From Semisulcospira habei (Eukaryota; Mollusca; Gastropoda; Semisulcospiridae), in contig BTPG01000002.1 in assembly GCA_036245525.1 (NCBI GenBank), forward strand, positions 163,938,738 through 164,002,737: DNA of 64,000 bases. The letters run 5' to 3'. Numbering within the stretch: position 1 is the first letter of the stretch; each line of letters starts with the position of its first letter. Shown in pieces: positions 38,900-50,800 of this stretch. A program made the position numbers and the translations under genes. Below the pieces are notes generated by a model that saw only the letters and a program-made list of their open reading frames with translations, made no database searches and was not told the DNA's origin.

Positions 38900-41800
38900 G
38901 TCTGTGTTTGCTTGTTCTGTTATTATTATTTTGGTTAGTGTGTATTGGGAGGCAAGTGTAAGAATGGAATGTAGAAGTGAATGCCATCTGTTGTATTTTG
39001 TAGTATTTAGCATCAGATTAGTTATTGGGGTTTAACGCCGAGCAGGTGACAAAGGCCATTTCACTATTTAGCGTCGGAGTGTAAATTTGGAAGCGAGTCA
39101 TATTACTTACTTATGCCTGTCACCCTTGCCAGGGAAAAGGCCATCGACGAGAGACCTCCAGCGACTCCTGTTCTGTGCTTCTCCTTCGATTTACTCCAAG
39201 TGGATCCCAGTCTCTTGATGTCTGCTTGGAGGTCTCGACGCCAGGCGTTTCTTGGCCTGCCTCTTTCCCTCTTTCCCTGGGGGTTCCATGACAATGCCTG
39301 CCTAGTGATACTGGAAACTGAGTTTATCAGACTGTGACCAATCCATCCCGATCTCCTTCGTCCAATTTCATTCTCTGCTGTTATCTGCTCTGTTCTCTCC
39401 CAGAGTCTGACGTTGCTGATCTTCTATGGCCAGTTGATTTTCAAGATTCTTCTAAGGCAACTGTTTATGAAGATCTGTACTCTGTTGACTGTGGTTTTTG
39501 TCAGCCTCCAAGTCTCTGCTCCATATAGGAAAACTGCTTTTACGTTTGAGTTGAAAATCTAGACTTTGGTGTGTTGTGACAGCTCTCTGGAACTCTTCAT
39601 GACCCAGTCTATGGCCAGTAGGAAGAGGAACGGAGACAGCAAACACCCCTGCCTGAAGACGGTTCTGACCTGGAGCTCCCAGGTGAACTGCCCTTCATGG
39701 ATCATGCGAAATGTCATGCCATCGTAGCTGCTCTTGATCAGGCGGACGAGTTTTGTGGGTACACCTTAGTGTTGTAGGAGTTTCCACAAAGTCTCTCGGT
39801 CCACACTGTCAAATGCTTTCTCGTAATCCACAAAGTTGACGTACAGTGGGGAGCTCCACTCCAGACTGCTCCACAATGATGCGGAGAGTGGCAATCTGGT
39901 CTGTACATGTCATGCCATCGTAGCTGCTCTTGATCAGGCGGACGAGCTCTGTGGGTACACCGTAGTGTCGTAGGAGTTTCCACAGAGTCTCTCGGTCCAC
40001 GCTGTCAAATGCTTTCTCATAATCCACAAAGTTGACGTACAGCGGGGAGCTCCACTCCAGAGACTGTTCCACGATGATGCGGAGAGTGGCGATCTGGTCT
40101 GTACATGATCGGTTTTTCCTGAATCCTGCTTGCTGGTCTCTCAGCTGGGGGTCGACGGAGCTCTTCATTCTCTCCAGGATGATCCTGTTGAAGACCTTTC
40201 CTGGTACTGACAGCAAGGCCGTAAAGGGGATTCCTCTGTAGTTGGAACACTTGCTGAGGTCGCCTTTCTTGGGAAGGTACCCCTCCTTCCAGTCAGCCAG
40301 CATCACCTCCTCTTCCCAGATCTTTCCAAACAGTGGGTACAGCATCTCCACTGTTGTTTCTAGGTCTGCTTTCAGAGCCTCCGCTGGGATGCTATCTGAT
40401 GTTGTCCTCCCATATTTTGGTATTAAAATCGCCCATGACGAAGGTGATGTCTCGCTCCTCACATTTGTCCACAGCACCCTGGAGTCAGTCGTAGAACTCT
40501 TGTTTCTCTTCCTCGTCACTGTTATTAGTGGGCGCATAACACTGGATGATGTTCAGCTTCATTTTTTTCTCGATTCTAAAGGCTGCTGTGATAATTCTTG
40601 GCCCAAGAGGTTCCCAGCCCATGAGCGCTCTATGCCACTGGTGACAGCATGAATGTTACACCTTTTCATGACCTGAATACAGAATCATCTCCCGACTTAA
40701 CAGCCTTTTCTGGCCAGACTGCGTCCATCTAGCTTCACCGATACCTAGCAGGGAAAGGTTGTACTTTTGCATTTCCGCTGCTATCTGGGTAGACTTCCCG
40801 CTCTGGTACATGGTCTTGACAGCCCAACCCCCTTACTAGGAGGACCAGGGGTTTTCTATCGGGGTCTCCTTCCCTTAGACCATGTTGGTTCACAGCACCT
40901 TATTTCATTCGGTGCACTCCTCTCGCGAGGGACCCCCTATCCACCACCCAGGGGACGCGCCTCAACACCATATGGTCCCAGGGTGAGGCAGTGAGTCATA
41001 TGGTGACATGTAAATATGCTTTTTGTTGAGTTTAAATTTATTGTTGTGGGGGAGAGGTAAAGGGATGTAAAAGATTGCAGTTAAAGTTGTGGGAAGGGTG
41101 ATGTGATTGCCTTTTTGTTAGTTATTATTCATATGAGTATTTTGCACTTGTGTTGTAGTGTATCCAAATCCAGTTCCCAGAGCATGGAATTACTCGTACT
41201 AAAAAAAAGAGAAAAACCCCTTTTCACTAGGGGGGTCCAGGGGCATGCCCCCCCCCCCGGGGAAAATTCTTTGAAAATTTGTGCAGTTTGGTGCATTTTA
41301 GAGAGAAACTGAGCAGTTTAACCAACTAAAAATCTTGCTTTTTTTCTTATTTTTTGGGTGCACTTTTTATTTTTTGTGTCAAAGGTTTAAAAGTTATACT
41401 AAAACTTAAAGTATTCAACAGAATATATCCAAATGCTTATTCAAAATACATCTGAATGTCTTTTCATTTTTTTTTCATTTTTTTTATTTGAGTTTAATTA
41501 TATATATACTTTCTTTAATAATCTCTGATTAATCAGCTGTAAGTATGGATTCCTTTTCTCTCTTATTTAATACTATGTACCATGGTCACTGAACTGGAGA
41601 AAGGTTATATAGATTTTTCAACATAATTTCAAACTTTACTGGAAAAAAATACATTGTAATAAATTTATTCACCATCAAGAGTAATATTTCCAATGGCACT
41701 GCTTTTAGCTTTCTTGTGTTTCGCTGTAGTTAATATCAACTCTGCGCAGTTCGCGGCAATATGCCTGCCCACAGGCTGCTAACTTGCGAATACACTGAGC

Positions 41801-44800
41801 GCGGAGCTCGTCGTTTACGCTTTTCTCGAGCCAAGTCCATCTCTAAATATTCTTGGCTCCAGAATCGTCTATTCTGTCTCCGCGTTTAAGTATTTTCTCT
41901 CCGCCATATTTTGACCAGACTACGACTCCACTGAAGACCGGAAGTGACCTGTGCGAGCTAAAGCTAACGCCTCGCTCAATTTTGAATACGCGATTTGGGG
42001 ATATCCGCCACATAAAGATCGCGAAACACGGTATTGGAATAGTGATAATACGATTTTGTTTTCGGCGGAAATTTTTATTTTCGGCGGAATGGCAGCTTCA
42101 TTTAAGCGGAAATCCGCCAAAAAGAGGAAAATTCCATGCTCTGAGTTCCAAAGCCAGTTCCAAATCCAACGGTCTAAACTACCAGTCGTAAAGCTTAACC
42201 AGCTAAGTCCGCCGCCGCGCTGTGCGGAAGGCCTTCGTTGCAAGAGTGGAGGCTGGCTGTGTCATTCCACTTGTGGGTCTACGCCGTACCTGGGCACTGT
42301 CAAGAGCATCGCGGCACACCCCGTGTTTAACCAGGTCGGGTCGCCCCATTTCATTATTTATAATTCGTCCAATGTATCTTGTTATTTGTAAACTGGTAGA
42401 GGACGTTGTGTTAACTTCATCTCCTCATAGCGACAGTGTTGCGAGGAGAGCTTTGTGGCAGTGTCAATGATATTCTGACATTTTGTACTGTGTAAAAGTA
42501 GCCTGGTGTTGCGGAAGACTCTATCGCGGAAGCAAGAGCATAGAGCTGAGCTCGACGGTTGTGCTTCTGTCGAGAAGGTCCAGTGACTTTTGAACTTTCA
42601 GTGCGTTGTATTGAGGGCATTGATTCCATTATTTAGTTGACATTGTGTTAATTGAAGTATTGTATTACTTAAAGGCAGTCTTGTGCTGTGAAAAACCTTA
42701 TTGTGGAGGCAAGAGCGTTAAGCTCAGCTGAGCTCGACGGTTGCGCCTCCGCCGGAAAGGTCTAGTGACCGGTTAACAGTATTAAGGTTGTTCCACTTTT
42801 GCTTGTGTATCAGTAAGCATATTCGCTTCATTATATTTGATATTGTGCTATTTGAAATACCGTTACATTAGGAGCCATGTGCTGTGAGGGACGCTTCACG
42901 GAAGCAAAGGCGTAGATCTATCGGCATTAGCGCATATGTGCTTGTGCTTCCGTCGGGGTCCAGTGGCGGGTGAATTAAGTTTTCAGTCTCATTTTTCGTT
43001 TGTGTTTTTATTAAGGATATTTGTTTTAGGATATATTTGTTATTTTGTATTGTGTCTACCTCGCGCTGGGACCATACAGCGTTGAGGCGCGTCGCCTGGG
43101 TGGTGGATAGGGGGTCCCTCGTGAGAGGGGTGCACCGAATGAAATAAGGTGCCGTGAACCAACATGGTCTAAGGGAAGGTGACCCCGACAGAAAACCCCT
43201 GGTCCTCCTAGTAAGGGGGTTGGGCGTGGGGGTAGCTTCCCCACCCTGCAAAAAAGGAAATAGCTACAAAAACGCCGACGAAAAGACTAACAGTAATTCC
43301 TTTCCTGGAGGAGGAAGGTTCTTCTACTAGAAGACATGACGTCCTGTGGTGAAAGCCGGAAGTCTTCGGAAGCCACAGGACCGAGCCGCCTCTCTCTATC
43401 CAGGGATACAACCATGGGCACATGGAACGTCAAGACCATGTACCAGAGCGGCAAGGCCGCCCAGATAGCAGCGGAAATGCAAAAGTACAACCTTTCCCTG
43501 CTAGGCATCAGTGAAGCCAGATGGACGCAGTCTGGCCAGAAAAGGCTGTTAAGTGGGGAGATGATTCTGTATTCAGGTCATGAAGAGGAGAATGCCCCCC
43601 ATACAGAAGGAGTAGCACTCATGCTGTCACCAGTGGCACAGAGAGCGCTGATGGGCTGGGAACCTCTTGGGCCAAGAATTATAACAGCAGCCTTTAGAAC
43701 CAAGAAAAAGCTCAAGCTGAACGTCATCCAGTGTTATGCGCCCACCAATGACAGTGACGAGGAAGAGAAACAAGAGTTCTACGACCGACTCCAGAGTGCC
43801 GTGGACAAATGTGCGGAACGAGACATCACCATCGTCATGGGCGATTTTAATGCCAAAATAGGGGAGGACAACACCGGATACGAAGAGGTGATGGGGAGAC
43901 AGGGACTAGGCTCGGAGATGAGTGAGAACGGGGAGAGGTTTGTAGACTTTTGTGCTCTAAACCGACTTGTCATTGGAGGCAGCATCTTCCCACACAGAAG
44001 AATACACAAAGCAACTTGGGTCTCACCTGACCATACAACAGAGAACCAAATAGACCATATCTGCATTAGCAAGAAATTTAGAAGATCCCTTCAAGATGTT
44101 CGAGTGAGGAGGGGAGCAGATGTCGCCTCAGACCACCATCTGCTTACCTTAAGAATGAAGCTCAAGCTAAAGAAAAGCCGCACAGAGACAACAAGAAGAC
44201 AGCGCTATAATGTAGGCCTCCTGAGAGAAACTGGAGTTAGAGAAGAGTTCAAACTGGTGCTGTCCAACCGGTTTCAAGCGCTACAGGAGCTAGTAAATGA
44301 AGAGGAGGCGGCCACCACAGAGCAGCAGTGGAAAGCAGTTAGAGAGGCGCTGAACTCAACCTGCAAAGACACTGTAGGGTTCAGGAAACACCACCACAAG
44401 GACTGGCTGTCGGCACAGACCTTGAAGAAGATAGAAGCGAGGAAGCAGAAGAAAGCAGCGGTCAACAACAGTCGCACGAGAGCAGCCAAAGTAAGGGCAC
44501 AGGGGGAATACTCGGAAGCCAACCGCGAGGTGAAGAGGAGTATCAGGGCAGACAAGAGGGCCTACACAGACAGCCTGGCAGCAGAGGCAGAAAAGGCAGC
44601 AGGCAGCGGCAACATGAAACAGCTCTATGACATTACCAGAAGATTGTCGGGTAAGTATGGCCATACAGAAAGACCAGTAAAAGACAAAGAAGGCAAGCCT
44701 ATTGCAGACAGAGCAGACCAACTCGACAGATGGGCCGAGTATTTTGAAGAGTTACTGAACAGACCTAGCCCACCCGACCCCCCCGACATCCAGCCGGCAG

Positions 44801-47800
44801 AGACCGACCTACCCATCAGCTGTGACAGACCCAGCCGGGAAAAGATCAGAAAAGCAGTGGCATTTTTGAAGAATGGCAAAGCAGCAGGGCCAGATGGCAT
44901 CCCAGCGGAGTCTCTGAAAGCAGACCTAGAGACAACAGTGGAGATGCTGTACCCACTGTTTGGAAAGATCTGGGAAGAGGAGGTGATGCCAGCTGACTGG
45001 AAGGAGGGGTACCTAATCAAGCTTCCCAAGAAAGGCGACCTCAGCAAGTGTTCCAACTACAGAGGAATCACCTTGCTGTCAGTACCAGGAAAGGTCTTCA
45101 ACGGGATCATCCTGGAGAGAATGAAGAGCTCCGTTGACCCCCAGCTGAGAGACCAGCAAGCAGGATTCAGGAAGAACCGATCATGTACAGACCAGATCGC
45201 CACTCTCCGCATCATCGTGGAACAGTCTCTGGAGTGGAGCTCCCCGCTGTACGTCAACTTTGTGGATTATGAGAAAGCATTTGACAGCGTGGACCGAGAG
45301 ACTCCCACAAACTCCTACGACACTACGGTGTACCCACAAAGCTCGTCCGCCTGATCAAGAGCAGCTATGATGGCATGACATGTCGCGTGATCCACGAAGG
45401 GCAGTTCACCAGAGAGCTCCAGGTCAGAACTGGTGTCAGGCAGGGTTGTCTGCTGTCTCCGTTCCTCTTCCTACTGGCCATAGACTGGGTCATGAAGATG
45501 ACCACAGAGCACAGACGAAGTGGAATACAGTGGACACTCTGGACACAGCTTGACGACCTCGATTTTGCAGACGACTTGGCATTACTGTCCCACACTCATC
45601 AACAAATGCAGGACAAGACCACAAGGCTTGCTGACATCTCGTCCCAAGTGGGCCTCACCATTCACAAACAGAAAACAAAGACAATGAGGCTGAACGCAAC
45701 CAGGGAAGAACCAGTCTTGCTTGCTGGCACCCCGTTGGAGGAGGTGGAGTCCTTCACCTATCTCGGGAGCATCATAGACAAAAAAGGCGGCACTGATGCA
45801 GATGTCAGAGCACGAATCGGTAAAGCCAGAGCAGCCTTTCTCCAGTTGAAAAAAGTGTGGAGTTCCAGAGAGCTGTCACAACACACCAAAGTCCGGATTT
45901 TCAACTCCAATGTAAAAGCAGTTCTCCTATATGGAGCAGAGACATGGAGATTGACAAAAACCACAGTCAACAGAGTACAGACCTTCATGAACAGTTGCCT
46001 TAGAAGAATTTTGAAAATCCACTGGCCAGAGAAGATCAGCAACGTCAGACTCTGGGAGAGAACAGAGCAGATAACAGCAGAGAATGAAATTGGGCGAAGA
46101 AGATGGGGATGGATCGGTCACAGTCTGAGAAAGCCAGCTTCCAGTATCACTAGGCAAGCATTGTCATGGAACCCCCAGGGAAAGAGGAAAAGAGGTAGGC
46201 CGAGAAACTCCTGGCGTCGAGACCTCCAAGCAGACATCAAGAGACTGGGAACCACCTGGAGTAGAATCGAAGGAGAAGCACAGGACAGGAGTTGCTGGAG
46301 GTCTCTCGTCGACGGCCTATACCCGGGTAGGGGTGACAGGCGTAAGTAAGTAAGTAAGTATTGTGTCTAGTGGGTTATTCGGGTTGGAGAGTTTGGACGT
46401 GTGTGCGTGTGAATGTGATGTGCGAGTGCGTGGTTAGGATTGAGTGAGAACAGTTGGGATTGTTTTTAGGGTTATATGTAATAAACGTTGTCGTCATTGT
46501 TCCTCTGGTGTTTGTTAGGTTTGTGTTAGTGTGGGTCAGGTGTGTCTAGAGTGTTAGCGCTCATAGCTTGCGCCCTGGAAGCGGGGGTCGTGACAGATAT
46601 CAAAACTGAACTGATTTGCAGGACAGACAAAACATGAAAATTTATGAATTGCGAAGGTTTCAGTGTTGGCAACTGAAGTGCAGTTAATACCTGTAAACAC
46701 ACACACACCCAATGTGGCTGTGCATGGGCTAATGTCAGCCTGATGGCCTTTTGCACACCAGGCCACATGCAGGCCAACATAGGCCTGATGGCCTTTTGCG
46801 CATTGTGCACACTCAAACCTATTTAGGTTTCTAAAGCATAAAGGTGTAATTACATGTTTTAGTCTCTTGTTATGTTATAAACAGTTCTAGACTAGTATTT
46901 CTAATTTAGACCAGCACATTATTTGTCCGACATGCTTTGAAAACCTGAAGTAATGCTAATGACAGAAATACTCACAAATAGCGCCATGCTGACGGTCTTG
47001 GTCTGAATGTTGTGTGCGTCATAGTTTTTGATTGTGGCGAAGAACTTGACTTGGGCAGGGGCCATGCTTCGCACGACAGCTGTGAAGGGGGCCATCCACT
47101 TCACGCATGGCAAAATGTCTGCCCAGTTCAGACCTGTACACATACACAAAGCTAGCATCAGCAGATGAATACACAAAGCGAGCGAGTTGAGAACAAAGCA
47201 CATTAGTAATTTACATACTTTTCTGCATTTTTTTTTTCAACTAGATACTGAACTGTCTTCGTGAGGAGATGGTCATTTTATCAACCTTCTGGCCGTCGGT
47301 AGCACTTTTTGACTCGCCTTGACAAAAAGGGCTAGCGACTGCTAAAGAGTTATTCTTTTAAGCCCCAAGGTCCCATTTCTCAAATTTTGGAGGTGTTGCC
47401 TAATGACTATGTTATGTACCAGTTGCAGGAAATGGATTGAAGTTGATAATTCAAGGGTAGTGCCACATTAACTTAGGGACTCTGGCTAAATGGGTTAAGT
47501 TACTAATTACAGATGTGTCTCAAGGATTTTGTAAAGGGATAACTTAATTTTCAGTGAATATATCCATTCAAAATCAAGAGTCTGTGTCAGTCAGGCATCA
47601 GAATTGCCCAAGAGAAGGATCTCGCAAATTTCCTCTTGGTTGCGACACAATCTGTGGTGGATGTAATCTCAGGCCAACTGACAACAAAGTGCATGTTTTG
47701 GTCATAAACCCCAGAAAACAACACAAAGCGTTTCCATACCCTGAAGACACTGAAATGAAAATTGAAAGTTTATTCCTCATATTAAGCTGAGGCATGATTC

Positions 47801-50800
47801 CTACTGCTTCTGACCTGTATATGGGGTGACACAGTCCAGGTTGCCCATGTGGTGCAGGGCGGCCGCAGCAAGAACACTGTAGCTGAACTGTAGACAGTCC
47901 ACCTCCCACATCACCAAGTCCAGTAACTGCAAACACACATAGGAATTTATACAATTGTCCAATGTTTATTTGACTTTGATTTTAATTTCAGACCTGCAAC
48001 AAGTAGGCGTTGGTATAAATAGATTTAGATGATAGTTCAAGGTTGTGCCAGATTAGCTTGGCGCCTGAAGGCACCAAGCTAATCTGGCACTACACTTGAA
48101 TTATCATGGTCAAGCCATCTCCTGCAACTAGTACATAGTCGTTAGGCAACACCTCCAAAATTTGAGAAATGGGACCTTGGGGCTAAAAGGGTTAACCACC
48201 TTACTGTAAGATGCTTCCCCCAAAAAATGTGAGGAAAAGGTGGTTTTGTCCGTATCTGAATAGCACTAAAGCAGTCTTATTTACATTCTTCACTACCCTT
48301 AAACTATTGCAAACGAACCACATCTTTCAGTGCCTCAGCCAGGGCAGAATCAGTTCACTTGCAGGTGCTACTTAACTTACGCCTGTCAACCTTGCCAGGG
48401 TATAGGCCGTCGACGAGAGACCTCCAGCGACTCCTGTCCTGTGCTTCTCCTTCGACTTTACTCCAGATGGTTCCCAGTCTCTTGAGGTCTGCTTGAGGTC
48501 TCAATGCCAGGTGTTTCTCGGCCTGCCTCTTTTCCTCTTTCCCTGGGGGTTCTTTTTCGTCCAATTTCATTCTCTGCTGTTATCTGCTCTGTTCTCTCCC
48601 AGAGTCTGACGTTGCTGTCCTTCTCCGGCCAGTGGATTTTCAAGATTCTTTTAAGGCAACTGTTTATGAAGATCTGTACTCTGCTGACTGTGGTTTTTGT
48701 CAACTTCCAAGTCTCTGATCCATATAGGAGAACAGCTTTTACGTTTGAGATGGGATGCCATCTGGCCCTGCTGCTTTGCCGTTCTTCAAAAATGCCACTG
48801 CTCTTCTGATCTCTTCCCGGCTGGGTCTGTCACAGCTAATGGGTAGGTCAGTCTCTGCTGGCTGGATGTCTGGGGGGGGGTCGGGTGGGGTGGGTCTGTT
48901 CAGTAACTCTTCAAAATACTCAGCCCATCTGTCGAGTTGGTCTGCTCTATCTGTGATGGTGTTTCTTGAACCCCAGTGTTTTTGCAGGTTGAGTTCAGTG
49001 CCTCTCTAACTGCCTTTCACTGCTGCTCTGTGGTGTCAACCTCCTCTTCATTTACTAGCTCCTGTAGCGCTTAAAACCGGTTGGACAGCACCAGTTTGAA
49101 CTCTTCTCTCACTCCAGTCTCTCTCAGGAGGCCTACATTATAGCGCTGTCTTCTTGTTGTCCCTGTGCTGCTTTTCTTTAACTTGAGCTTTATTCTTAAG
49201 ATAAGCAGATGATGGTCTGAGGCGACATCTGCTCCCCTCCTCACTCGAACATCTTGAAGGGATCTTCTAAATTTCTTGCTAATGTAGATATTATGGTCTA
49301 TTTGGTTCTCTGTAGTATGGTCAGGTGAGACCCACGTTGCTTTGTGTATTCTTCTCTGTGTGAAGATGCTGCCTCCAATGACAAGTCTGTTTAGAGCACA
49401 AAAGTCTACGTACCTTTGCCCGTTCTCTCCTCATCTCTAGTCCCTGTCTCCCCATCACCTCTTCGTATATATCCGGTGTTGTCCTCCCCTATTTTGGCAT
49501 TAAAATCGCCCATGATGATGATGTCTCGCTCCTCACATTTGTCCACAGCACTCTGGAGTCGTTCATAGAACTCTTGTTTCTCTTTCTCGTCACTGTCATT
49601 AGTGGGCGCATAACACTGGATGACAGCTTGATCTTTTTCCTGGTTCAGAAGGCCGAGGTGATAATTCTTGGCCCCAGAGGTTCCCAGCCCATCAGTGCTC
49701 TCTATGCCACTGGTGACAGTATGACTGCTACACCTTCTGTATGGGGGATTCTCCTCTTCATGACCTGAATACAGAATCATCTCCCCACTTAACAGCCTTA
49801 TCTGGCCACACTGCGTCCATCTGTCTTCACCGATACCTAGCAGGGAAAGGTTGTACGTTTGCATTTCTACCGCTATCTGGGCGGACTTCCCGCTCTGGTA
49901 CACTGTCTTGACATTCCATGTGCCCATGATTGTGTCCCTGGATAGAGAGAGGCGGCTCGGTCCTGTGGCTTCCAAAGACTTCCGGCTTTCACCACACGTC
50001 ATAAATCTTCTGGTAGAAGAATCTTCCTCCTCCAGGAAAGGAATTGCTGTTTGTCTATTCGTCGGCGTTTTTGTAGCTATTTCCTTTTTTGCAGGGTGGG
50101 GAAGCTACCTCCACCCCCTTAATAGGAGGACCAGGGGTTTTCTGTCGGGGTCTCCTTCCCTTAGACCATGTTGGTTCACGGCACCTTATTTCATTCGGTG
50201 CACCCCTTTCGCGAGGGACCCCCTATCCAGCAGGGGACGCGCCTCAACGCCATATGGTCCCAGTGCGAGGACTTGCAGGTGCTACTCCAAATGAAATTAC
50301 TAAATGAAATCTAGTGTACATTTCAGATTATAAACCGCGACTTTTTCTCCCAGCTTTAAACCCTGCAACTTAAACAGCGATGAGGCTTGTTTGCGGATTT
50401 TTCCCGATTCCAGGAGCATCACACCCTCGTCTATTCTTAGCTTCTCTGTAACTCAAAATATTGTGTTTACTGTTCACTATTTTTTCGATGAGCTCCATGT
50501 AAAGTGTTAACTGTTCACGTTGTTACAGTGTTAACTGTTCACATTTTTAAATCAAAGCCGCAGACCTGTTTACCCCCTAAAAACCAAAGTGTAATCCAGG
50601 CAGTTGAAAAGAGTAATCTGAGGGTCAAACGAGGAATCTGAGTAAACGGCATATACGCACACTCGAGAACAAACTCACGATACTTAATTAAGAACATAAT
50701 TACCAACTAAATAAACTAAATGCACACTAAAAAAATAAACTAATAATAAACAAAACCACAACAAAACAATACACACAATTTATAATAAACTTCAAACCTT

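Larger units (their letters stand above)
38255..46595 (+). mobile_element. Probable solo LTR (~3.1 kb) carrying nested LINEs
   Basis: Begins TGTCACGACACGG and ends GGGGGTCGTGACA, with 9 bp inverted ends TGTCACGAC/GTCGTGACA starting TG and ending CA. It is flanked by 5 bp duplications GATAT (38250-38254 and 46596-46600). An AATAAA at 46481 lies near the right end, as in an LTR. Without RTE copies 2 and 3 and a 53 bp micro-insertion it is about 3.07 kb. No gag or pol coding and no internal direct LTR copies are seen. An alternative is a TIR DNA element. It lies in the last cyclin E intron. Confidence 0.6.

Noticed and set aside
41853..42470. Small ORFs inside the LTR-like element as gag or env
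   Set aside because: No zinc knuckle, protease, RT or membrane pattern seen.
43336..45354. 672-residue ORF as a host gene (craniofacial development protein 2-like)
   Set aside because: It is the RTE endonuclease-RT, with target duplications and several copies in the window.
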